Assembly (NCBI GenBank): GCA_934565425.1 | Contig: CAKTHW010000017.1 | Span: 1 to 24,770 of the forward strand | Direction of reading: 5' to 3' | Length of the DNA stretch: 24,770 bases | DNA from: an uncultured Oscillospiraceae bacterium | Lineage (GTDB): Bacteria; Bacillota; Clostridia; Oscillospirales; Oscillospiraceae | In this document: in pieces, positions 13,780 to 21,757 of the stretch | Position numbering within the stretch: the first letter of the stretch is position 1 | Layout of the letters: every line of letters starts with the position of its first letter | The notes under the pieces: generated by a model | The model's database searches: none | What the model was told of the DNA's origin: nothing | Seen by the model: the letters and a program-made list of their open reading frames with translations, nothing else | Position numbers and translations under genes: made by a program

Positions 13780-13809
13780 GTGGAGCAAAGTGGAGCAAAT
13801 GGGAGCGCC
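13780..13809 (+). promoter_or_regulatory. MraZ operator: three 10-bp direct repeats
   Basis: GTGGAGCAAA (13780–13789), GTGGAGCAAA (13790–13799) and TGGGAGCGCC (13800–13809), with exact 10-base period. MraZ of E. coli and mycoplasmas binds several GTGGG/TGGGN-type repeats spaced about 10 bases apart in its own promoter region. The position from about +6 to +35 suits repression of the cluster by MraZ, whose gene follows directly. Confidence 0.75.
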
Positions 13810-13837
13810 CAGCCCCGTCGGTGGAGGGAGTGACAAG

Positions 13838-14278
13838 ATGACCGGCACGTATCTGCACAATCTGGATGCCAAAGGTCGTCTCTTCGTCCCCGCCAACTTC
13901 CGGGAGGAATTGGGTACCTGCTTCTATATCGCCGTGGGCGCCAACCGCGAGGCGGATGGCACCCTGTATCAATACCTCAACGTCTATCCCATGCCCGAGT
14001 GGGACAGGCTCTGTGAGAAGCTGGCCGCTCTGCCCAGCAGTAAGGCTGCCATCTCGGACACCTTTTTCGCCAATGCGGCCAAGTGTGAGCCGGACAGCCA
14101 GAATCGCTTCATGATCCCCAAGAAGCTCCGGGATTACGCCGGCTTGGAGAAGGAGGTTGCCATCGTGGGCAACAACAAGAAAGCGAAGATTTGGAACGCA
14201 GAAGTATGGAAGGCCAAGGACGAAGCTGCCCTGAGCGGTGACCGTGTGGCCGATATGATGGATTTGTTGGGGTTCTGA
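13838..14278 (+). CDS. mraZ: Transcriptional regulator MraZ
   Basis: A 146-aa DNA-binding protein with two SpoVT/AbrB-like half-domains; it forms ring-shaped oligomers and controls the dcw operon. The first DNA-contact motif, DAKGR (10–14), is intact in YLHNLDAKGRLFVPANFR. The second is DSQNR (86–90) in place of DxxGR, with the following FMIPKKLRDYAGL typical. The start at 13838 gives the family N-terminus; GGGAG lies 7 bases upstream, and the open frame back to 13670 covers promoter and operator. The stop overlaps the rsmH start (TGATG). Confidence 0.96.
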   Translation: MTGTYLHNLDAKGRLFVPANFREELGTCFYIAVGANREADGTLYQYLNVYPMPEWDRLCEKLAALPSSKAAISDTFFANAAKCEPDSQNRFMIPKKLRDYAGLEKEVAIVGNNKKAKIWNAEVWKAKDEAALSGDRVADMMDLLGF

Positions 14279-15222
14279 TGATGAGTGAATTGACCCATTG
14301 CCCGGTCCTGTTGGAGGAGTGTATCCAGGGCTTACATATCCGGCCGGAGGGCGTCTACGTAGACGGCACCTTAGGCCGCGCCGGCCACAGCCGGGAGATC
14401 GCCAAGCGCCTGACCACCGGACGGCTCATCGCCATCGACCGGGATCAGGCGGCGCTGGACGCCGCCCAGGAACGGTTAGGACCCTGGATGGACCGGGTGA
14501 CCCTGGTCCACGGCAACTTCCGGGATATGCCGGACTTGCTCCGGGAGTTGGACATCCCCGCGGTGGACGGCATCCTGCTGGACTTGGGCGTGTCCTCCCC
14601 CCAGCTGGACGACCCGGAACGAGGGTTTTCCTATCAGCACGACGCCCCCCTGGACATGCGCATGGATCAGACCCAGCCGCTGACGGCGGCGGTGGTGGTC
14701 AACGAGTGGTCGGAGGGACAGCTCAAGGACGTGCTGCGCAACTATGGAGAAGAACGCTACGCCGGCGCCATCGCCGGCGCTATTGTCCGCAAGCGGCAGG
14801 AGGCGCCCATCGAGACCACCGGTCAGCTGGTGGACGTCATCCGCAGCGCCATGCCAGCCGCCGCCCTGCGGGAGAAGCAGCACCCAGCAAAGCGCACCTT
14901 CCAGGGCATCCGCATCGCGGTGAATGACGAATTGGCCGCCGTGTCCGATGTGGTGGCTGGAGCCATCCCCCTGCTCAAGCCAGGCGGAAGGCTGTGCGTC
15001 ATCTCCTTCCACTCTCTGGAGGATCGCATCGTCAAGCAGCAGCTGGCCAAGGCGGCCAAGGGGTGCACCTGCCCGCCGGAGTTCCCGGTGTGCATCTGCG
15101 GGAAAAAGCCCCTGATTACTTTGAAACCCAGAAAGCCCATCCTGCCCAGTCAGGAGGAGCTGGAACGCAATCCCCGCGCCCGCAGCGCCAAACTGCGTGT
15201 GGCGGAAAAGATACCAAACTGA
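14278..15222 (+). CDS. rsmH: 16S rRNA (cytosine-1402-N4)-methyltransferase RsmH
   Basis: A 314-aa SAM-dependent methyltransferase (formerly MraW) that modifies C1402 in the ribosomal P-site. Motifs: HCPVLLEE (7–14), DGTLGRAGHS (29–38) for SAM binding, AIDRDQAAL (52–60), LLDLGVSSPQLD (100–111), RGFSYQHDAPLDMRMD (115–130), HPAKRTFQGIRIAVNDEL in the middle of the C-terminal half, SFHSLEDRIVK, and the ending NPRARSAKLRVAE. Length is normal. The first ATG (14278) overlaps the mraZ stop; a second ATG follows at once (14281), and either could be used. Second gene of the dcw operon, its conserved place. Confidence 0.97.
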   Translation: MMSELTHCPVLLEECIQGLHIRPEGVYVDGTLGRAGHSREIAKRLTTGRLIAIDRDQAALDAAQERLGPWMDRVTLVHGNFRDMPDLLRELDIPAVDGILLDLGVSSPQLDDPERGFSYQHDAPLDMRMDQTQPLTAAVVVNEWSEGQLKDVLRNYGEERYAGAIAGAIVRKRQEAPIETTGQLVDVIRSAMPAAALREKQHPAKRTFQGIRIAVNDELAAVSDVVAGAIPLLKPGGRLCVISFHSLEDRIVKQQLAKAAKGCTCPPEFPVCICGKKPLITLKPRKPILPSQEELERNPRARSAKLRVAEKIPN

Positions 15223-15252
15223 TTTTGAGATTTTGCAAAGGAGAAAGTCATT

Positions 15253-15819
15253 ATGGCCAATGAGAAAAGACGGCATCAACAAACAACCTACGGCAATGTG
15301 GCCTATGACTTGAACTATCAGCGCAACGTGGTTCCCGTCCCCGACGGCGGCGAACCCTCCAGACAGCCCCGGCCTCGGAAGCATACCCGGACCGGTCAGC
15401 GGCAGCGTCGGCGGGTGATGACCCGCCCCAAGGTCAAGCTCCGTCCCAGAGAGGCGGTGGCGCCTTGGGCGGTGATGGGCTTTGGGCTGGTCACGGTGGC
15501 GGCGGTGTTGGTGCTGTTCAGCTATGTCCGGCTCAACAACGTGTACGCAAACACCGTTGCCCTTCAGAGTCAGCTCACCACCCTTCAGACGGAGGAGAAT
15601 ACCCTGAAGGCGGAGTATGAAGAGGTGTTCAATCAGGACGTGCTCAGCAAGGCGGTCAAAAAGGCCGGGAACCTGAAGCCGGTCACCAGTGACCAGATCG
15701 TCTATGTGGAGCTGTCCGACCCGGATAATATCGTTGTCTACGAACAGGAGCAGAAGAGCGGCGGCATCGCGGACTTCTTCCAGAGCGTGCGGGACTTTTT
15801 TGATTTGGGAAAATCATAA
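15253..15819 (+). CDS. ftsL: FtsL-like septum protein
   Basis: A 188-aa bitopic membrane protein: a long basic cytoplasmic N-terminus (1–69, with RQRRR and PRPRK clusters), one transmembrane segment at about 70–92, then a heptad-rich coiled coil (about 94–126, VYANTVALQSQLTTLQ and on) and a polar tail. Sequence is poorly conserved in this family; the assignment rests on topology and on its position between rsmH and the PBP, where ftsL sits in most bacteria. FtsL pairs with DivIC and DivIB to activate septal synthesis. The N-terminus and the tail past 130 are longer than in many FtsL proteins. AAAGGAG lies 9 bases before ATG. Confidence 0.75.
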   Translation: MANEKRRHQQTTYGNVAYDLNYQRNVVPVPDGGEPSRQPRPRKHTRTGQRQRRRVMTRPKVKLRPREAVAPWAVMGFGLVTVAAVLVLFSYVRLNNVYANTVALQSQLTTLQTEENTLKAEYEEVFNQDVLSKAVKKAGNLKPVTSDQIVYVELSDPDNIVVYEQEQKSGGIADFFQSVRDFFDLGKS

Positions 15820-15870
15820 TCAAATGTCTGGGCGCATACGGTTCTGTAGCAGTGCCATAAGAGAGAAACA

Positions 15871-15904
15871 GGGCGTAAGGAAAACCAGTGGCTTTCTTAC
15901 GCCC
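15871..15904 (+). promoter_or_regulatory. Strong intra-operon hairpin between ftsL and the PBP gene
   Basis: GGGCGTAA (15871–15878) pairs with TTACGCCC (15897–15904), and the inner GGAAAACC/GGCTTTC bases continue the stem with small mismatches to a loop at about 15887. No T-run follows, so it is not a classic terminator. It ends 26 bases before the PBP start and lies within the longest gap (110 bases) of the dcw operon. It could attenuate, stabilise or mark processing of the message. Confidence 0.55.
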
Positions 15905-15929
15905 TTGTGCCATGAAAGCAGGTGAGAAA

Positions 15930-18272
15930 ATGGGGAACGGCGAAAAGAGAAGAAAACACGGAAAAGACAGAAATTATAAAATACTGAAACGGATCCTGGT
16001 CCTGTTGGTCGTCTTCGGTGTTGTCGTCTTCTTGCCCATCGGCTGGAAGCTGTGGGATCTGCAGGTGACCCAGCACGACACCTTGGAGCAGGAGGCCATC
16101 GAGCAGCAGACCAGCGAGCTGTCCATCAACGCCCAGCGGGGCACCATCTACGACAGTCAGGGCAACGTGCTGGCCATCAGCTCCACCGTCTATGACGTCA
16201 TCATCTCCCCCAAAGCCATTGTGGAAAAGCAGGAGGAGCTGGACGGGAAGCTGGAGTCTGCCAAGAAGGCAGGCAAGAGCACCAAGGACTATGATATCAA
16301 CGTGCAGGAATTGATCGCCCAAAACCTGGCAAAGCTGTTGGATGGGGTGACCGAGGAGGATGTGGCGAAGAAGTGTACGGACAAGAAGAGCCAGTACAAG
16401 AAGATCGCCACCAAGATCGACACGGAGACCGAGGCCGCCGTGCGCAAGTTCATCTCCAAGAACGAGCTGGCGCGCTGCGTCTACCTGACCCCCAACACCA
16501 AACGCTACTACCCCTACTCCAACCTGGCTGCCCAGGTCATCGGGTTCACCAATGACAACGGCGGCGCTTACGGGGTGGAGGCTCAGTATAACACCCAGCT
16601 GGCCGGCACCAATGGCCTGGTGGTCACCGCCACCAACGCCCGCGGCACCGACCTGATGAACTTCTTCCAGGACTACTACGACGCCAAAAATGGCGACAGC
16701 GTGAAGCTGACCTTGGACGCTACCATCCAGTCCTACTGTGAGAAGTATTTAAAGGAGGGCATCCAGTCCTACGACGTCCGGAAGGGTGGGTTCATCATCG
16801 TCATGGACTGCAAGACCGGCGGCATCTTGGGCATGGCCAGCTCGCCGGACTACGACCTGAACGATTACAGCACCATCGTCGACAAGACCCTTTTAAATAA
16901 AGTCAAGGGCGGCGAGATGAAGGAGAGCGAAGCGCTCAACGAGATGTGGCGGAACAAAGCCCTCAACGACACCTATGAGCCGGGTTCCACCTTCAAATCG
17001 GTGGTCCTGGCCGCCGCTTTGGAGGCTGGCACCGTCAGCACCAAGGACAATTTCTATTGCAGCGGCTCGGTGAAGATGGGCAAGTGGACCATCAAGTGCT
17101 CCAACCGTGCCGGCCACGGCCAGCAGACCCTGGCGGAGGCAGTGGGACACTCCTGTAACCCGGCCTTCATCAAGATCGGCCAGTCCCTGGGCACCGAGAA
17201 GTTCTACTCCTACCTGGACGCTTTCGGCTTCACCGACAGCACCGGCATCGACCTGCCGGGGGAGGGGAACAGTGTCATCTGGGATGAAGGGAACTTCAAC
17301 ACCGTCAACCTGGCCACCGCATCCTTCGGCCAGCGCTTCACCGTCACGCCGGTGCAGCTCATCACGGCCGTCAACGCTGTCGTCAACGGCGGTTACCTGT
17401 ACACTCCCCACGTGGTCCAGTCCATCACCAATAAGGACGGGAACACCGTGTACGAGGCGGACAATACGCCGGTGCGGCAGGTGGTCAGCGAGAAGACCTC
17501 GGCCACTTGTGCGGAGATCTTGGAAGGGGTCGTCAGCAAATACGGCGGTTCCAACGCCTATCAGGCCGGTTATCGCATCGGCGGTAAGACCGGTACGTCG
17601 GAAACTCTGGTGAAAGATGAGTACATCACTTCCTTCATCGGCTTCGCACCGGCCAACGACCCACAGGTCATCGCCCTGGTGGGCTTCCAGGCTCCCAAGG
17701 TGAAGAACAAGGGCAGCGACTACACCACCACCGGCTACTACATCTCCGGCGGCAGTCTGGCAGCACCCATCGCCGGTGAGCTCATTGCCGACGTGCTGGA
17801 TTACCTGGGCTTTGAGAAGGAGTACACCGCCAACGACCTGACTGGCGCCAGCGTCAGCGTCCCGTCGTTGACTGGCTATAGCTCCAAGCAGGCTCAGGAG
17901 GCATTGAACAACAAGGATCTGACCTGCCGCACCGTGGGCAACGGCGACACCGTCACCGCCCAGATCCCCGCAGCAGGGACCACCATCCCCAGCGGCAGCA
18001 AGGTCATCCTCTACCTGGGCGAAACGCCCCCCAAGGACACCATCACCATGCCCGACCTGACTGGCATGACCCCAGACCAGGCCAAGGCCGCTTTGAACAA
18101 CCTGAATCTCTACATGATGGCCACCGGTACGTCCGGCAACTACACCAGCAGCACCGTGGCCTATAAGCAGAGCGTAAAACGGGGCAAAAAGGTGGCGCGG
18201 GGCACCGTGGTGACCGTATCCTTTACCAACAAAACGGAGGCTGATAATGACCGTGGCGCGCTCCAGCGGTAA
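15930..18272 (+). CDS. Penicillin-binding protein, FtsI/SpoVD type with two PASTA domains
   Basis: A 780-aa class B PBP (transpeptidase). Order: short basic cytoplasmic part, transmembrane anchor (about 20–40), dimerisation domain with the motif RGTIYDSQGN (70–79), transpeptidase domain with STFK (catalytic S353), SCN (408–410) and KTGT (553–556), then two PASTA repeats (about 642–697 and 704–766). It cross-links septal or spore-cortex peptidoglycan. Only one such gene is in the cluster, so whether it is the vegetative PBP2B/FtsI or sporulation-specific SpoVD cannot be settled here. The start at 15930 is preferred for AGGTGA 6 bases upstream over ATGs at 15888 and 15912. Its tail overlaps the next gene by 26 bases. 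Confidence 0.93.
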   Translation: MGNGEKRRKHGKDRNYKILKRILVLLVVFGVVVFLPIGWKLWDLQVTQHDTLEQEAIEQQTSELSINAQRGTIYDSQGNVLAISSTVYDVIISPKAIVEKQEELDGKLESAKKAGKSTKDYDINVQELIAQNLAKLLDGVTEEDVAKKCTDKKSQYKKIATKIDTETEAAVRKFISKNELARCVYLTPNTKRYYPYSNLAAQVIGFTNDNGGAYGVEAQYNTQLAGTNGLVVTATNARGTDLMNFFQDYYDAKNGDSVKLTLDATIQSYCEKYLKEGIQSYDVRKGGFIIVMDCKTGGILGMASSPDYDLNDYSTIVDKTLLNKVKGGEMKESEALNEMWRNKALNDTYEPGSTFKSVVLAAALEAGTVSTKDNFYCSGSVKMGKWTIKCSNRAGHGQQTLAEAVGHSCNPAFIKIGQSLGTEKFYSYLDAFGFTDSTGIDLPGEGNSVIWDEGNFNTVNLATASFGQRFTVTPVQLITAVNAVVNGGYLYTPHVVQSITNKDGNTVYEADNTPVRQVVSEKTSATCAEILEGVVSKYGGSNAYQAGYRIGGKTGTSETLVKDEYITSFIGFAPANDPQVIALVGFQAPKVKNKGSDYTTTGYYISGGSLAAPIAGELIADVLDYLGFEKEYTANDLTGASVSVPSLTGYSSKQAQEALNNKDLTCRTVGNGDTVTAQIPAAGTTIPSGSKVILYLGETPPKDTITMPDLTGMTPDQAKAALNNLNLYMMATGTSGNYTSSTVAYKQSVKRGKKVARGTVVTVSFTNKTEADNDRGALQR

Positions 18273-19458
18273 TACCATCCCATTGACCGTCGTAGCCGGC
18301 GGCGCAGGCAAGACCTGTGCGGCGCATTTGATGCGCAGCGTGCTGGAGGCGGGCTTGGGGAGAGAATACGGCCTCATCACCACCCGGCACGTCTACCTGA
18401 ACGGCCAGACTCGGCCGCCCCTGTCCTGGCTCTGCTGGCGGGAACAGTTGGAGGAGACCCTGACGGAGATGGCGCAGACTCACTGCGACGGGGTCATCCT
18501 GACCCTGCTGCCGGAAGCCCTGACCAGCGCCATGATGGCTGACCTGAACCCCCAGTGCGTGGTCTTCACCGGCGGCGTGGGGCGGATGAGCGAACAGGCG
18601 CTGCGCCAGTACCTGATTCGGTGGGGCGACCGTTGTATCTGCAATTTAGACGACCCAACCTTGCGTCAGGCGGTCAAAGCTTGCGGTGGCGTCCGAATGA
18701 CCTACGCGGAGCGGCGTGGGGAGGCGGACCTGAACGCCCGGAACCTGCGCCTGTGCGAGGATCGCATCGAATTTGAAGCCCTCACCGACCAGGCCATCTG
18801 TCGGATGCGCCTGCCTATCCCCGGTGGGTTCGGCTTGTACAACGCCTTGGCGGCGTTGGCCTGCGGCCTGAACGCGGGGTTGACCTTGAACGCCATGGCG
18901 GACATTCTGCCCCATACCGGTGGCGTCCCCGGCCGGATGGAGCTGCTGCACCTGCCCGGTGACGTGGGGGTGCTCATCGACAGCGCTGCCACGCCGGAGC
19001 AGGTGGATAACCTGCTGCTGGCGGCCAATGGGCTGGGGGAGAAACGGAAGATTTTGGTGCTGGGCGCGCCCGGCGACCGGGATCGGAGCCGTCGCCCCTT
19101 GCTGGGCGAGGCGGCGTCCCGGGCGGATGTGGTCATCTTGACCGCCGACGACCCTCGCACAGAGCCGGTGGCGGACATCTGCGCCCAAATTCAGGCGGGG
19201 ATGCCACGGCAAGCTCAGTTCCAGCCTGACCGTAAGGCGGCCATCACCCAGGCGCTGGGGTTGGCGCGGCCGGGGGATCTGGTCATCCTCAGCGGTCGGG
19301 GGGACAAACAGACCATGCGTACGCAATCTGGCGTCATCCCACTCAATGAGCGGGAGATCGTGCTGGAATATGCTTCCCAGATGGGAAATGAGAAAGAAAA
19401 AAGAGAGAAAGGACGCCCAGAGACGTCCGAAGGAGCAAAAGATGAGGTATTTGATTAG
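18247..19458 (+). CDS. Divergent Mur-ligase-like protein in the murE position
   Basis: A 403-aa Mur ligase homologue lacking the N-terminal UDP-substrate domain (MurE is about 480–500 aa); it begins straight at the ATP-binding domain. Signatures compared with MurE: the P-loop TNGKTT is GGAGKTCA (18–25); NLDDP (133–137) is kept; IPGRFNxYNALAA is IPGGFGLYNALAA (191–203); VPGRxE is kept (227–232); DYAHTP is DSAATP (245–250); GCGGDRD is LGAPGDRD (272–279); the DAP-recognition DNPR is DDPR (301–304); and GKGHE is GRGDK (350–354). A charged tail (about 380–403) reads through the mraY ribosome binding site. GGAGG lies 6 bases before ATG. A normal MurE activity is doubtful; a changed substrate or a scaffolding role is possible. 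Confidence 0.75.
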   Translation: MTVARSSGNTIPLTVVAGGAGKTCAAHLMRSVLEAGLGREYGLITTRHVYLNGQTRPPLSWLCWREQLEETLTEMAQTHCDGVILTLLPEALTSAMMADLNPQCVVFTGGVGRMSEQALRQYLIRWGDRCICNLDDPTLRQAVKACGGVRMTYAERRGEADLNARNLRLCEDRIEFEALTDQAICRMRLPIPGGFGLYNALAALACGLNAGLTLNAMADILPHTGGVPGRMELLHLPGDVGVLIDSAATPEQVDNLLLAANGLGEKRKILVLGAPGDRDRSRRPLLGEAASRADVVILTADDPRTEPVADICAQIQAGMPRQAQFQPDRKAAITQALGLARPGDLVILSGRGDKQTMRTQSGVIPLNEREIVLEYASQMGNEKEKREKGRPETSEGAKDEVFD

Positions 19459-20419
19459 TTTTCTGGTGGCCTTCGCCGCCTCCGCCCTGATCGGGAGATT
19501 CCTGATCCCCTGGCTGCGTGCCCTGAAGGCGGGACAGTCCATCAAAGAGATCGGCCCAGTCTGGCATATGGCCAAGCAGGGCACCCCCACCATGGGGGGC
19601 ATCATGTTCATTGCCGGTATTTTCATCGCTATCCTGGTCACCGGCTGGAAGGACTTTTCTCAGGGACGGTTCGGCGCCCTGTTCGTCTTCCTGTTCGCCC
19701 TGGTCTTCGGTGTCATCGGCTTTTTGGACGACTTCATGAAGGTCAAGTACCACAAGAATGAGGGGCTCACGGCCTCCCAGAAGTTCCTTCTCCAGCTGGC
19801 GGCGGCCATCGTCTTCACTGTCCTCCTGCGCTACACCGGTTACCTGACCCCGGACCTGTATATCCCCTTCTTCAACGTCAGCTTCCAGCTGCCCTGGGCG
19901 GTGTACATGGTCTTTGCGGCTTTCGTCATCGTAGCTACCGTCAACGCGGTGAACCTGACCGACGGCGTGGATGGCCTGGCCACCGGCGTCACCCTGCCTG
20001 TGGCGCTGTTCTACCTGGTGGTCTCCCTCATGTGGAAGGTCACCGATCTGAGCATCTTTGCCGCTGCCCTGGTGGGCGGTCTGTGCGCCTTTTTGATCTA
20101 TAACTTCCACCCGGCCAAGGTCTTCATGGGCGATACCGGCTCCCTCTTCCTGGGCGGTACCGTCTGCGGCCTGGCCTTTGCCCTGGATATCCCTCTCATC
20201 ATCGTCCTGGTGGGCATCATCTACCTGCTGGAGACGTTGTCCGACATCATCCAGGTGACCTATTTCAAATTGACCCACGGCAAGCGCATCTTCCGCATGG
20301 CCCCCCTCCATCACCACTTCGAGATGGGCGGCTGGAGCGAGGAGAAGCTCTTTACCGTGTTTACCCTGGTGACTGTGGTCTGCTGTGTCCTGGCCTACTT
20401 TGGCGTCATGGGCAAGTGA
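19442..20419 (+). CDS. mraY: Phospho-MurNAc-pentapeptide transferase MraY
   Basis: A 325-aa integral membrane enzyme that joins UDP-MurNAc-pentapeptide to undecaprenyl phosphate, making lipid I. About ten hydrophobic segments; motifs KQGTPTMGGIMF (45–56), FLDDFMK with catalytic-site D96/D97 (94–100), NAVNLTDGVDGLATG with D174 (168–182), FHPAKVFMGDTGSLFLGG with D231 (222–239) and MAPLHHHFEMGGWSE (286–300) with the three-histidine loop. AAGGAG lies 6 bases before ATG, inside the end of the preceding gene (17-base overlap), suggesting coupled translation. The frame is open upstream to 19346, but those codons belong to the overlapping gene. Confidence 0.97.
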   Translation: MRYLISFLVAFAASALIGRFLIPWLRALKAGQSIKEIGPVWHMAKQGTPTMGGIMFIAGIFIAILVTGWKDFSQGRFGALFVFLFALVFGVIGFLDDFMKVKYHKNEGLTASQKFLLQLAAAIVFTVLLRYTGYLTPDLYIPFFNVSFQLPWAVYMVFAAFVIVATVNAVNLTDGVDGLATGVTLPVALFYLVVSLMWKVTDLSIFAAALVGGLCAFLIYNFHPAKVFMGDTGSLFLGGTVCGLAFALDIPLIIVLVGIIYLLETLSDIIQVTYFKLTHGKRIFRMAPLHHHFEMGGWSEEKLFTVFTLVTVVCCVLAYFGVMGK

Positions 20420-20464
20420 GTGAGACCGATCACCCATCCTGACTAGGAAAGAAGGCGCATCCAA

Positions 20465-21715
20465 ATGGCAAGAAAATCCTTCCGGGACTTGACCCGGGCA
20501 CAACAGCTGGCACGGGGTCCCATCGACTTGCCCTTCCTGATGCTCACCCTGCTGCTGCTGGCCATCGGCCTGCTCATGCTCCTCTCCGCCTCCTCCTACG
20601 CGGCTCTGTACGACCCGGCTGCCGGGTATAAGGTGGAAGATGGGGTGGTGCAGATGGGGGATGCCCTGTACTACTTCAAGCATCAGCTCCTCTACGCCGT
20701 CCTGGGCGTGGTCGTCCTCTGGCTGGTGTCCCGGCTGGACTACCAGCGTTGGCGTGGCTGGGCGGTGCCCATCCTGTGCGTGGCGGTGGTGCTCCTGATC
20801 TTGGTGCTCACCCCTCTGGGCGTCAACGTCAACGGCGCCACCCGGTGGCTCAAGCTGCTGCTGGTGGTTGGCCCTACCTATCAGCCGTCCGAGATCGCCA
20901 AGCTGGGGATCGTGCTGGTCTTTGCCGCCGGCATGTCCAAGCGCAAGAACCAGCCGCCGCGGCTCCGTCGGAAGGACCCTGTGTGGAAAAATCAGCTGCG
21001 CAGCTTCCTCTATTGGAGCGACCTGGGGGAATTGATCCCCTACGTCCTGGTGCTGGGCGTCATCGCCCTGCTCATGCTGCGAGAACCGCATATGTCCGGC
21101 ACCATCCTGGTGCTGGCTGCCGCTGCTGCCATCCTGTTCACCGCCGGTATCCGGTGGGGCTGGTTCGCTTTGGGCGGCGGGTTGATGGGGGTCATCATGG
21201 CGCTCATCGTCTTCGTAGGCGGCTACAACAGCGACCGTATCAAGACCTGGCAGAACCCCTGGTGGGATCCTGGCGATAAGGGCTATCAGATCGTCCAGTC
21301 CCTCTACGCCGTGGCCTCTGGTGGCCTCACCGGTCTGGGCTTCGGCCAGAGTCGGCAGAAATATCTGTACTTACCGGAGGAGCAGAACGACTTCATCTTC
21401 GCCATCATCTGCGAGGAGCTGGGGTTCATCGGCGCGGCGCTCATCATCATCCTCTTCGCCCTGCTCATCATCCGGGGCTATTGGCTGGCACTCCACGCCA
21501 GAGACCGGTTCGGCTCCCTGCTCATTGTGGGCATCACCACCCTGCTGGCCGTCCAGGTCTTTCTGAACATGGCCGTGGTGCTCAACGTCATCCCGGCCAC
21601 CGGCATCTCGCTGCCCTTCTTCAGCTACGGCGGCACCGCTTTGCTCATCCAGCTGGCGGAGATCGGCATCATATTATCGGTATCCCGGCAAATACCCGCA
21701 CCGAAAAAAGGGTGA
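20465..21715 (+). CDS. ftsW: Septal peptidoglycan polymerase FtsW (SEDS family)
   Basis: A 416-aa SEDS glycosyltransferase with about ten transmembrane segments; it polymerises lipid II at the septum together with a class B PBP. Motifs: GATRWL (124–129), PSEIAKLG (141–148), QNPW (263–266), GGLTGLGFGQSRQKYLYLP (split over 286–304), then EEQNDFIFAIICEELG with the catalytic aspartate D309, and TGISLPFFSYGG near the end. Loop 157–191 is rich in charged residues and somewhat long. murD, which normally lies between mraY and ftsW, is absent. Its dcw location favours FtsW or its sporulation paralogue SpoVE over RodA. GAAGG lies 9 bases before ATG. Confidence 0.94.
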   Translation: MARKSFRDLTRAQQLARGPIDLPFLMLTLLLLAIGLLMLLSASSYAALYDPAAGYKVEDGVVQMGDALYYFKHQLLYAVLGVVVLWLVSRLDYQRWRGWAVPILCVAVVLLILVLTPLGVNVNGATRWLKLLLVVGPTYQPSEIAKLGIVLVFAAGMSKRKNQPPRLRRKDPVWKNQLRSFLYWSDLGELIPYVLVLGVIALLMLREPHMSGTILVLAAAAAILFTAGIRWGWFALGGGLMGVIMALIVFVGGYNSDRIKTWQNPWWDPGDKGYQIVQSLYAVASGGLTGLGFGQSRQKYLYLPEEQNDFIFAIICEELGFIGAALIIILFALLIIRGYWLALHARDRFGSLLIVGITTLLAVQVFLNMAVVLNVIPATGISLPFFSYGGTALLIQLAEIGIILSVSRQIPAPKKG

Positions 21716-21757
21716 GCGGGGGAGAAAAAGAGACAAATCAGAACGAGGTGTTTTCCT

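Noticed and set aside
16893..18383. 496-codon minus-strand frame opposite the PBP gene
   Set aside because: Shadow of a clear transpeptidase gene; no recognisable protein features.
19343..21091. 582-codon minus-strand frame opposite mraY and ftsW
   Set aside because: Composition is dominated by H, Q, G, D and E as expected from the reverse complement of membrane-protein codons; no start signal or domain.
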